From: JALHVH01 sp964544265
GTDB taxonomy: Bacteria > Acidobacteriota > Aminicenantia > Aminicenantales > Saccharicenantaceae
Length of the DNA: 15,893 nt
NCBI GenBank assembly: GCA_964544265.1
Contig: CAZJBD010000045.1
Coordinates: forward strand, 1-15,893
Direction of reading: 5' to 3'
In this document: positions 6,672 to 13,126 of the stretch, piece by piece
How the letters are laid out: every line of letters begins with the position of its first letter
How positions within the stretch are numbered: the first letter of the stretch is position 1
Notes under the pieces: model-generated
What the model was told of the DNA's origin: nothing
Seen by the model: the letters and a program-made list of their open reading frames with translations, nothing else
Databases searched by the model: none
Position numbers and translations under genes: made by a program

Positions 6672-7226
6672 GTGGAATTGGACAAGGTCATTCAGCGATG
6701 CCTGGAAGGCAACGGAGAGGCTTGGGAAATGCTCATTAATGCGTATGCCAAGAAGGTCTTTAACCTGGCCTACCAGTTCTCAGGGAGCGCTCAGGAGGCC
6801 GAGGACATGACCCAAGAGATCTTTCTCAAGCTCTACAGCTCTCTCCGGAAATACGACTTCGCCAAGAATTTCACGGCCTGGCTCCTGACCCTCTCCAGGA
6901 ACCACCTCATCGACGAGTACAGGAGGACTAAGTGGGAAAGGACGCAGCGGGATGAGTTCAATAATAAGGTCATCGCCCAGGATGCTTTCTCAGGCCCCGA
7001 AAGGAGCATCGTCCGGGAAGAGAACAAGAAGCTCGTCTGGGAAAGCCTCGACCGCCTTTCGCCGGAGATCAGGATGACCGTTATCCTCCGCGACATCCAT
7101 GGCCAGACCTACGAGGAGATCGCCGAGAGCCTCGGCCTCCCCGTAGGGACCATCAAATCCAGGGTTAACCGCGGACGGCTGCAACTGGCCCGGGTGATCA
7201 AGGACAGGCAAGGAGAATGGACATGA
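6672..7226 (+). CDS. ECF-type RNA polymerase sigma factor (second, plus-strand module)
   Basis: 184-residue ECF sigma. Region 2 spans about residues 24-86 (AYQFSGSAQEAEDMTQEIFLKLY, then FTAWLLTLSRNHLIDEYRR) and region 4 about 126-176 (LSPEIRMTVILRDIHGQTYEEIAESL, then GTIKSRVNRGRLQLARV). The start is GTG 6672, supported by AGGGTGA 5 nt upstream. The next gene begins in an ATGA overlap, so sigma and anti-sigma are coupled. Its sequence is clearly distinct from the divergent sigma at 5881-6465, so the pair is not a recent duplication. Likely targets include its own operon of envelope proteins. Confidence 0.9.
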   Translation: MELDKVIQRCLEGNGEAWEMLINAYAKKVFNLAYQFSGSAQEAEDMTQEIFLKLYSSLRKYDFAKNFTAWLLTLSRNHLIDEYRRTKWERTQRDEFNNKVIAQDAFSGPERSIVREENKKLVWESLDRLSPEIRMTVILRDIHGQTYEEIAESLGLPVGTIKSRVNRGRLQLARVIKDRQGEWT

Positions 7227-7720
7227 ACGATGCCCACCTGGAAGACCTTCTTTCGGCCTACCTGGAAGGTGAGCTGGACGAATCCCAGTCTGCGGATGTC
7301 CGCCGGCACCTGGCGTCCTGCTCGGACTGCCGCCTCCTGTTTGAATCGCTGAAGGACGCCCGGGAAGCCCTCGAGGGATTGCCTGAGCTAGAACCCTCGC
7401 CGGCCCTCCTCCGGAAGCTCTATGCCATCCCTCAGAAGCGGAGGTTCCGTGTGGTTCCAGAGTTCCTGCTCCGTCCGTCGCTTCAGCCGGTCTTCGCCGG
7501 GGCCACCGCCCTGCTTGTTTTCGTCTCTTTTCTGGCCTTCAGCTCCGGCGGCAGGGCATTCCAAAAGAGCATCAACCGTCAGCTCCACGTCGGCTACAGC
7601 AAGGCCGAGAAGCTCTACGCCAAGGCCGGCTCCCTGACCGACGAGATGGGCTCTTACAAGCAAACGATCCTCGGCTCCCTCAAGAACATAAAGCTCTTGA
7701 AGAAAGGCGAGGAAGAATAG
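7223..7720 (+). CDS. zinc-type (ZAS) membrane anti-sigma factor
   Basis: 165-residue single-pass membrane protein. The N-terminal zf-HC2/anti-sigma zinc domain has HLASCSDC with His29, Cys33 and Cys36, the HxxxCxxC signature, preceded by LLSAYLEGELDE, which is typical of the family. The membrane segment is about 88-108; the C-terminal part (about 55 residues) is charged and probably outside. The start is ATG 7223: AAGGAG at 7210-7215 is 7 nt away, while the in-frame ATG at 7217 is only 1 nt from it, and 7223 forms a clean ATGA overlap with the sigma stop. It is expected to hold the upstream sigma at the membrane until an envelope signal releases it. Confidence 0.88.
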   Translation: MNDAHLEDLLSAYLEGELDESQSADVRRHLASCSDCRLLFESLKDAREALEGLPELEPSPALLRKLYAIPQKRRFRVVPEFLLRPSLQPVFAGATALLVFVSFLAFSSGGRAFQKSINRQLHVGYSKAEKLYAKAGSLTDEMGSYKQTILGSLKNIKLLKKGEEE

Positions 7721-7742
7721 ATCACGACATACGGAGGTTAAT

Positions 7743-8240
7743 ATGGAAGAAAAGATCATCATTCAGAAGAGACCGCCCAAGTCCCCGGCGGCGGCCGGCA
7801 TCCTGGCCGGCCTTTTCCCCTTCGGGATCGGGGCCATGTATAATGGCCAATTCCTCAAAGGGATCATCTACCTGTTTATCTTTGCCGGGCTGGTGACCCT
7901 GCAAGGCCACGGCAATGGCCAGCCGTTCTTCGGCTTGGTCTTGGCCGGATTCTATTTCTACCAGATCATCGAGGCCGTCCAGTCGGCCAGCGCCATCAAC
8001 CGGCGGGCCCTGACGGGCAAGGAGGACGAATCCGTGAAGATCGAGGACCAGATCCTCCAGCCGGCCAAATCGGGTTCCATTTTCTGGGGCATCGTCCTTG
8101 TCGGCCTGGGCGTCCTGTTCCTCCTGGCCAATTTCGACGTTATCGATTATGACGTCCTGTTTGACTTCTGGCCGGTGGCCGTGATCGGGCTTGGGCTGAA
8201 GCTCGTCATCGACTATGCCAGGGCAAGGAAGGAAAAATAA
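7743..8240 (+). CDS. multi-pass membrane protein, TM2-like N-terminus and LiaF/DUF5668-like C-terminus
   Basis: 165 residues with hydrophobic segments at about 14-32, 40-54, 62-80, 112-130 and 138-157. The first part (SPAAAGILAGLFPFGIGAMYNG) resembles TM2-type proteins. The second (SGSIFWGIVLVGLGVLFLLANF, then FWPVAVIGLGLKLV) resembles the membrane domain of LiaI/LiaF-like proteins (DUF5668) found next to cell-envelope stress regulators. A strong SD (CGGAGG) precedes the ATG. It follows the anti-sigma gene by 22 nt and the next gene starts 2 nt after its stop, so it belongs to the sigma operon. Biochemical role is unknown; involvement in envelope sensing is inference. Confidence 0.75.
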   Translation: MEEKIIIQKRPPKSPAAAGILAGLFPFGIGAMYNGQFLKGIIYLFIFAGLVTLQGHGNGQPFFGLVLAGFYFYQIIEAVQSASAINRRALTGKEDESVKIEDQILQPAKSGSIFWGIVLVGLGVLFLLANFDVIDYDVLFDFWPVAVIGLGLKLVIDYARARKEK

Positions 8241-8242
8241 CC

Positions 8243-8458
8243 ATGGCAAAAAACCCACGAAGAGATACTTTAGTCTGGGGATTCATCCTCATTATCCTCG
8301 GTTTCATCTTCCTGCTGGAAACGCTGCACGTCGACGCCTGGGACGAGGTCGCCCGTCTCTGGCCTTTGGCCCTTATCCTCTGGGGCTCCTGGAAGCTTTA
8401 CTTCGGGATTAAAGAGAGGAGCGAGTCCGGCAAGACCGGCTACCACGGTCAGGAATAA
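8243..8458 (+). CDS. small LiaF/DUF5668-like two-helix membrane protein
   Basis: 71 residues with two predicted membrane helices, about 10-26 (LVWGFILIILGFIFLLE) and 39-55 (LWPLALILWGSWKLYFG). It parallels the C-terminal half of the preceding protein: a WG-I-L--LG--FLL helix, a short acidic loop, then -WP-A-I---KL. The two appear to be duplicates of the same module. GGAAGGA lies upstream of the ATG, overlapping the end of the preceding gene (2 nt gap). It is followed 4 nt later by the toastrack gene. No enzymatic motif. Confidence 0.75.
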   Translation: MAKNPRRDTLVWGFILIILGFIFLLETLHVDAWDEVARLWPLALILWGSWKLYFGIKERSESGKTGYHGQE

Positions 8459-8462
8459 GCTC

Positions 8463-9797
8463 ATGAAGGCCAGAGAGGTCCTGATCCTCATTCTGATCGT
8501 GGCGGCGGGTGTTTTTTTCTACTACGCGCACACGGGGAAACTGGACCTTGACGGCGATTGGGAGTGGGGAATTTTCGATTTCGGCGAATCCTATTCTTAT
8601 GAGGAATCGCAGACGATCGAAGCCCCCCTCCCCGCCCGCCTGGAGGTCCGCAACGCACACGGCGACGTCGACGTCTGGAGCTCGGATCAGGAAGACATCC
8701 GGTTAACCCTCCATAAAAAGATCCGGCGGAGGAAGGAGGCTGAGGCTCGCGAGGTCGCCGATAAGCTCAAGCCCGTGATCACGCGGACCGGAGACCGGAT
8801 CATCGTCTCATCCAACCGGGGGGAGTTCAAAAAACGCAACTTTGAGACAAATTTCACCCTGGTCGTCCCGAGAAGCCTGGAGGTCATCATCGAAAATTCC
8901 TACGGGACAGTGAAAGCAGATAGGATTCGAAGCTGTGAGATTGTCAATCCGCACGGCGAGGTCGTCGTAATGGAGGTTGAAGGGGGGCTTTCCGTTAAAA
9001 ACAGCTACGAAGACGTAGATATCGAGGGCGTTGGCGCTTCCTGCCGGGTTGAGGCCGACCATTCCGACATCATCGTTCGGGGTGCAGGCGGCGAGGTTTG
9101 GATCGATCACGGCTACGGAAAGGTCGTCGTCGAGGATGCTGCCGCGGACGTTACCATCAGAGGAGACCACACGGAGGTCGCGGGGCGGGGGATCAAGGGA
9201 CGAACGGACGTCAGGACGAGCTATGAAAGCATCTCCCTCCGTAACGTGGGTCCGGCGGTTATCAACGGACATCATTCGGCCGTCGAGGCCGAAGCGGTAG
9301 CCGGCAGCCTCAAGATCGCGACGAGCTATGAGCACGTCCGGGTCGACGATATCCGGGGCGACCTCGCGGTCGAAGGCAAGAGCGTCGAGGTCGTCGGAAA
9401 GTCCATAGCAGCCCGCGAGGTCAGGATCACGACATCCTACGAAAATCTCGATCTCGCCGATTTTAGCGGAAGTCCCACCATCAGCATGTCGCACGGCGAC
9501 GCCCGCTTGGCGCCGTCCTCGCTCGATTTCCCCATAGAAGTTAAAAACGTCTACAGCACGGTCCGCCTGTTTCTTCCGAAGGGGGAAGCAGGACCGATCG
9601 AAGCCCGCTCCCGGGGGGGAGAGGTCAAGTGGGGCCTCGCCGAGCCACTGTCCCTCAGCCAGACGAACGGAGAAACAATCGTAAAAGCGTTCCTTGACCG
9701 CGTCCAAAAACCCGCGATCTTCCTTTCGACGAGCTATGGTGATATCTACCTGGAGGATGCCGCCGGCCCGCAGGCTGAAAAAGCAGCTCATCAGTAG
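8463..9797 (+). CDS. membrane-anchored DUF4097/toastrack repeat protein with 18-residue Tyr/His-alternating repeats
   Basis: 444 residues. The N-terminal helix (about 5-21) is an uncleaved anchor or signal; the rest is predicted extracytoplasmic beta structure of the DUF4097/adhesin (toastrack) type. Repeat turns occur at almost constant spacing: Tyr147, His164, Tyr182, His200, Tyr218, His236, Tyr254, His271, Tyr289, (Lys306), Tyr326, His344, Tyr364, and later Tyr425. NSYG/TSYE turns alternate with NPHGE/DHSD/GDHTE turns, about 18 residues each, consistent with a beta-solenoid. It is the last gene of the sigma operon. LiaG-like and PspC-associated proteins of this fold accompany envelope stress regulators, so a structural or sensing role at the membrane surface is likely; its ligand is unknown. 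Confidence 0.82.
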   Translation: MKAREVLILILIVAAGVFFYYAHTGKLDLDGDWEWGIFDFGESYSYEESQTIEAPLPARLEVRNAHGDVDVWSSDQEDIRLTLHKKIRRRKEAEAREVADKLKPVITRTGDRIIVSSNRGEFKKRNFETNFTLVVPRSLEVIIENSYGTVKADRIRSCEIVNPHGEVVVMEVEGGLSVKNSYEDVDIEGVGASCRVEADHSDIIVRGAGGEVWIDHGYGKVVVEDAAADVTIRGDHTEVAGRGIKGRTDVRTSYESISLRNVGPAVINGHHSAVEAEAVAGSLKIATSYEHVRVDDIRGDLAVEGKSVEVVGKSIAAREVRITTSYENLDLADFSGSPTISMSHGDARLAPSSLDFPIEVKNVYSTVRLFLPKGEAGPIEARSRGGEVKWGLAEPLSLSQTNGETIVKAFLDRVQKPAIFLSTSYGDIYLEDAAGPQAEKAAHQ

Positions 9798-9832
9798 GGC
9801 ATGGCGCGTCTCACAAACAACTTCCTCATCAA

Positions 9833-9861
9833 TTGACATCGCCGCGTGCAAGCGGTATATT
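9833..9861 (+). promoter_or_regulatory. strong sigma70-like promoter upstream of the MBL-fold gene
   Basis: A perfect TTGACA (9833-9838), 17-nt spacer, then TATATT (9856-9861). The predicted start near 9868 leaves a short leader with AGGGGAG (9877-9883), 7 nt before ATG 9891. It separates this gene from the sigma operon ending at 9797. Confidence 0.72.
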
Positions 9862-9890
9862 CCCGGCGTGATTCAAAGGGGAGATCCACT

Positions 9891-10535
9891 ATGAGACGAG
9901 TGATTTTAGGCCTTTCTTTCTTATTTTTTAACTGCGCTATCTGTCTCCAGGCGCAACAAAATCAACCCGCCCTTTCCATGACACCGGTCGCCGGGCCGGT
10001 CTATATGCTTCAGGGCGGCGGAGGCAATATCGGAATCGTGGCCGATCCTGCAGGAATATTCATGATCGATAGCATGGAGGAAGAGCTGGCCGCGCAGATC
10101 CGGTCAGCCATACGGCCCTTGCCAGGCGGCGACCGGGTGCGGATTCTGGTCAATACCCACTGGCATGGGAACCATGTCAACGGCAACAAGGCCTTTGGTC
10201 CTGCGGCGATCATTATTGCCCATGAAAACGTCCGGTCCCTGACCGCCTCCGACCAGAATCTCATGGGCGGGACCAAAAAGACCCTTCCCGCCGGTGCTAA
10301 GATCATCCCCGGCCACGGCCCCCTGGCCGGCAAAGACGAGCTCAAAGCTTTTCGCCAGATGCTCTATGATTCGGCCGAAATCGTCCGCGGACAGATGAAG
10401 GCAGGGAAAACCCTGGACGAAATCAAGGCGGCAGGTGTTCCGGATCGCTTGGCTCCCTGGGCCAGAGGATTCCTCTCGACTCCTAATTGGCTGGAACTCG
10501 TCTATCGGAGTCTCGAAAAACACAAGCCATCATAG
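9891..10535 (+). CDS. exported metallo-beta-lactamase-fold protein, apparently internally deleted
   Basis: 214 residues with a signal-like N-terminus (RRVILGLSFLFFNCAICLQAQ). The MBL core motif is present as THWHGNH (His90, His92, His95), but the Asp that normally precedes the last His is Asn94. The alignment runs well through IIIAHENVR, then jumps at about residues 120-135 to AGAKIIPGHGPLAGKDEL, which in related hydrolases follows about 80-90 residues carrying the third His and the bridging Asp. Both are absent here, so full zinc catalysis is doubtful. ATG 9891 is supported by the SD AGGGGAG; the longer upstream frame overlaps the promoter. The C-terminal region (GKTLDEIKAAGVPDRLAPW) is normal for the family. 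Confidence 0.75.
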   Translation: MRRVILGLSFLFFNCAICLQAQQNQPALSMTPVAGPVYMLQGGGGNIGIVADPAGIFMIDSMEEELAAQIRSAIRPLPGGDRVRILVNTHWHGNHVNGNKAFGPAAIIIAHENVRSLTASDQNLMGGTKKTLPAGAKIIPGHGPLAGKDELKAFRQMLYDSAEIVRGQMKAGKTLDEIKAAGVPDRLAPWARGFLSTPNWLELVYRSLEKHKPS

Positions 10536-10553
10536 GCTTGGGGCGAGCCGGCG

Positions 10554-10937
10554 ATGAGCATAATGGGATATCGGATCGCCGGCTTCATCTTGCTCATATC
10601 CATGACGGCAGGAGGATGTGCCGTCGCAGACCGGATAAGCGGCGTCTCTGAAGCAAAGACACTGCAAGAAATCGGCGAGCCCGCGGAGGCCGAAATCATA
10701 AAGATCTGGGACACGGGAATAACTGTAAACAATAATCCCGTCGTCGGCTTCCTGCTCGAAGTGCGCCCTGCCGGAAAACCCACCTATCAAGCCAAGACCA
10801 AACTCAGGATCTCCCGGCTCGATATCCCACGATTTCAGCCGGGCGCCCTGGTGTCGGTGAGGATCGATCCGCGCGATCCCAAACACGTGGCCCTCGACGT
10901 CTATGACTACGGAAAACACAATAAAGCCGCGTCTTAG
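10554..10937 (+). CDS. small predicted lipoprotein with a DUF3592-like domain
   Basis: 127 residues. A lipobox TAGGC places the lipidated Cys at residue 22 after a hydrophobic signal (RIAGFILLISM). The mature part contains GEPAEAEIIKIWDTGITVNNNPVVGFLLEV, then SRLDIPRFQPGALVSVRIDPRDPKHVAL, a pattern of small beta-rich domains seen in DUF3592-like and related proteins of unknown role. Start ATG 10554 is used; ATG 10563 is an equally possible start and keeps the signal. It lies 18 nt after the MBL-fold gene, so the two are probably co-transcribed. Function is not recognised. Confidence 0.7.
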   Translation: MSIMGYRIAGFILLISMTAGGCAVADRISGVSEAKTLQEIGEPAEAEIIKIWDTGITVNNNPVVGFLLEVRPAGKPTYQAKTKLRISRLDIPRFQPGALVSVRIDPRDPKHVALDVYDYGKHNKAAS

Positions 10938-11010
10938 GGGATAATAGGACGAGCCTGCTCATTATCGCGCGGACATGAGAAATGAGAGTTCCGCGAGCGA
11001 TGATAGAGTC

Positions 11011-11039
11011 TTGACTAACTAATATGACCGGAATACAAT
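11011..11039 (+). promoter_or_regulatory. consensus promoter of the tetR-type gene
   Basis: TTGACT (11011-11016), 17-nt spacer, TACAAT (11034-11039). The predicted start near 11046 leaves only about 11 nt before ATG 11057, with no SD. Confidence 0.75.
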
Positions 11040-11049
11040 ATTGGTCATA
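11023..11049. promoter_or_regulatory. inverted-repeat operator, probable TetR autoregulation site
   Basis: TATGACC (11023-11029) and GGTCATA (11043-11049) are perfectly complementary, separated by 13 nt. The repeat covers the end of the spacer, the whole -10 and the predicted start site, so a bound dimer would block transcription of the adjacent regulator. Confidence 0.65.
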
Positions 11050-11056
11050 AGTCATT

Positions 11057-11686
11057 ATGAGAAAAATTGCCCAGCGCCATGATATCCGGGACCTGATCTT
11101 GGACGGAGTGGAAGTTCTTATGGCCAGGTACGGATTTAAGAAGATGGCCATGGAGGACGTGGCCCGGCAAGTCGGAATCGGAAAGGGAACAATTTATCTT
11201 CACTTTCCCGGCAAGGAAGAATTGACCCTCTCTCACGTTGATCGCATCGCCAAAAGGCTTCTCGATCGGCTCCGGGCGATGGCCCGCTCGCCCGAGTCTC
11301 CGGATGAACGGATCCGGAAGATGCTCGTGGAGCGGGTGCTTTATAGATTCGACAGCGTATCCCACTATTCTCAGAGCCTGAACGACCTCTTGTCATCCGT
11401 CAGGAAGGGCTTATTAGCCAGGCGCGAAAGGCATTTCGAAAAAGAAGCGGATGTCTTCCTGGAGGTCCTACGGGAAGGCGTCCGGATGGGAACCTTCGAA
11501 TGCAGCGACGTCCTGACAACCTCCCGGGTTCTTATCTGGAGCACGAATTCTTTGCTTCCGTTCAGCCTGACGACCCGAGAGCTGGGCAAACGGAAAGAAC
11601 TGGAAGATCGGGCTTCCCGAATCGCCGATCTGCTTCTCAAGGGGCTCTATCCCCGTTCGGGACGCGCGGCGAGCCGGACGCGATAA
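11057..11686 (+). CDS. TetR/AcrR-family transcriptional regulator
   Basis: 209 residues. The N-terminal helix-turn-helix at about 14-60 is clear (ILDGVEVLMARYGFKKMAMEDVA, then VGIGKGTIYLHFPGKEELTL). The C-terminal ligand and dimer domain is variable, as usual, so the inducer cannot be read. The tail is basic. ATG 11057 matches the family start but lacks an SD; the predicted leader is about 11 nt. A perfect inverted repeat on its own -10 suggests self-repression. The S41 peptidase gene follows after 31 nt in the same direction and is the obvious co-regulated target. Confidence 0.9.
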   Translation: MRKIAQRHDIRDLILDGVEVLMARYGFKKMAMEDVARQVGIGKGTIYLHFPGKEELTLSHVDRIAKRLLDRLRAMARSPESPDERIRKMLVERVLYRFDSVSHYSQSLNDLLSSVRKGLLARRERHFEKEADVFLEVLREGVRMGTFECSDVLTTSRVLIWSTNSLLPFSLTTRELGKRKELEDRASRIADLLLKGLYPRSGRAASRTR

Positions 11687-11717
11687 TGCATTTATTCCTA
11701 AGATAAGGAGGTTCAAT

Positions 11718-13058
11718 ATGTCTAAAATAGAAGCCCGTAGGATTCTTATTTTCATTGCCCTCGCCTGGTTATCCGTTCCATTCATCTTCAGCCAAGGGAC
11801 GAAGGACAGGACCCTCGATGCCTCACAAAAACAGGCGATCGTGGATGAGGTTTCCAAGCTCTTGAATCAGAAGTATATCTTTCTCGAGACGGCGAAGAAA
11901 ATGGAGGAGCAGATTCGGGGCCGGCTGAAAAACGGCGATTACGACAAACTGACCGGCGCCGGAGAGTTCGCCCAGGCCGTTTCGCAGGATTTATCGGCCG
12001 TTAGCAAGGATAAGCATCTGGGCTTTGCTTACGCTCCCGAACGGGCGGCCGAAATGAGGCGAAGGATGAGCCAGAATGAGGACGAGGCCAGGGCGGCCCG
12101 CGAACGGCAGTTGGCGGCGGCCAAACGGGACAACTTCGGCTTTCGCCGGGCGGAGCGGCTGGAGGGAAACGTCGGCTATCTGGACTTCCGCTATTTCGCC
12201 CCGGCCAGCCGGGGAGGAAAAACGGCCGTGGCGGGGCTGAATTTTCTTGCCCACTGCGATGCCGTGATCATTGACCTCCGCCAGAACGGCGGCGGCGAAC
12301 CCAGCCAGATTCAACTGATCAGCTCGTATTTCTTCCAGGAACCGACTCATCTGAACGATATTTATTCCCGATCAGAGGATAGAACTGAAAACTACTGGAC
12401 CCTGCCCTATGTTCCGGGACCGCTATTGGATCAGGCCGACCTTTACATCCTCACGAGCGCCTGGACGTTTTCCGGAGCCGAGGAGTTCTCATACAACATG
12501 AAGAACCTGAAAAGGGCGACCCTCATCGGGGAAACGACCGGCGGAGGCGCACACCCCACGGACGCCATGATCGTTCAAACAGATTTCGTCTTACGGGTTC
12601 CCAATGCGCGGGCCATCAATCCGATCACAAAAACGAATTGGGAAGGCACGGGGGTCACTCCGGATATCCAGGTACCGGCCTCTCAGGCGTTCGACCGGGC
12701 GTACACGATGGCTCTGGAAAAACTCGCGGCCAAGGCGCCCGACGCCCAAAGGAAAAGCGAGCTCGAGTGGGTCCTCGTCGGACAGAAGGCGAAACTGAAT
12801 GTGCCGCGCCTTAATGAAAAAATGATGAAGGCCTTCACCGGCATTTATGGAGATCGAACGGTCAGCCTTGAAAACGGCATCCTCCAATACCAGCGCACCG
12901 GTCCGAAGTATCGGCTGCTTCCCCTGACGGAAACGCTGTTCGCGGTGGAGGGTCTCGACTATTTCCGGGTCGAGTTCGTAATAAAAGATGGAAAAGCGGT
13001 TGAATTGATCGGACTCTACGATGATGGAACCCGGCAGCCGTCTCCGCGGACAAAATAG
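11718..13058 (+). CDS. secreted S41-family peptidase (IRBP/tail-specific protease type, no PDZ)
   Basis: 446 residues with a signal peptide (about 1-25, ILIFIALAWLSVPFIFS). The N-terminal helical S41 domain is about 35-135. The catalytic domain follows: GNVGYLDFRYF (150-160), VIIDLRQNGGGEP (183-195), LTSAWTFSGAEEFSYNMKN (245-263) with nucleophile Ser252, GETTGGGAHP (271-280) and GTGVTPDIQVP (310-320). No PDZ domain is present, unlike CtpA. The C-terminal 95 residues (FTGIYGDRTVSLENG, then LLPLTETLFAVEG) form a small beta domain also found after beta-lactamase-like hydrolases. A strong SD, AAGGAGG, lies before ATG 11718. It sits downstream of tetR and probably acts in the periplasm or outside the cell on unfolded peptides; the substrate is unknown. 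Confidence 0.9.
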   Translation: MSKIEARRILIFIALAWLSVPFIFSQGTKDRTLDASQKQAIVDEVSKLLNQKYIFLETAKKMEEQIRGRLKNGDYDKLTGAGEFAQAVSQDLSAVSKDKHLGFAYAPERAAEMRRRMSQNEDEARAARERQLAAAKRDNFGFRRAERLEGNVGYLDFRYFAPASRGGKTAVAGLNFLAHCDAVIIDLRQNGGGEPSQIQLISSYFFQEPTHLNDIYSRSEDRTENYWTLPYVPGPLLDQADLYILTSAWTFSGAEEFSYNMKNLKRATLIGETTGGGAHPTDAMIVQTDFVLRVPNARAINPITKTNWEGTGVTPDIQVPASQAFDRAYTMALEKLAAKAPDAQRKSELEWVLVGQKAKLNVPRLNEKMMKAFTGIYGDRTVSLENGILQYQRTGPKYRLLPLTETLFAVEGLDYFRVEFVIKDGKAVELIGLYDDGTRQPSPRTK

Positions 13059-13100
13059 GAGAAGTTTCCGGAAGCTTTGAATCTCTGCTCGAAAAGGGGT

Positions 13101-13126
13101 ATCTTGGACCTCGGGAGGTCCAAGAT
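13101..13126 (+). promoter_or_regulatory. perfect hairpin hiding the SD and start codon of the sirtuin gene
   Basis: Arms 13101-13112 (ATCTTGGACCTC) and 13115-13126 (GAGGTCCAAGAT) are fully complementary with two Gs between. In RNA the stem would take up the SD GGGAGGT (13113-13119) and the first two bases of ATG 13125. No T-run follows, so this is not an ordinary terminator. Confidence 0.6.

Larger units (their letters stand above)
6541..6679. repeat. near-perfect inverted repeat bracketing the divergent sigma promoters
   Basis: AATTCCACTCAAATTC at 6541-6556 has the reverse complement GAATTTGAGTGGAATT. The plus strand at 6665-6679 carries GAATTGAGTGGAATT, identical apart from one missing T. 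The two copies lie symmetrically, each near the predicted transcription start of one of the two divergent sigma genes; the right copy includes the GTG start of the plus-strand sigma. A shared regulatory site is plausible but unproven. Confidence 0.5.

Noticed and set aside
7722..8258. 178-residue minus-strand frame over the LiaF-like membrane gene
   Set aside because: The plus frame has a strong SD and membrane helices and sits in an operon; the minus frame is rich in D, Q, E and G as shadows usually are.
8808..9851. 347-residue open frame on the minus strand across the toastrack gene
   Set aside because: The plus strand encodes a clear repeated toastrack pattern here; the minus frame has no recognisable motif and mirrors the GC-skewed codons.
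10966..10997. CGCGGA…TCCGCG inverted repeat upstream of the tetR-type gene
   Set aside because: 6-bp stem with a 16-nt loop and no T-run; too weak to call as terminator or operator.
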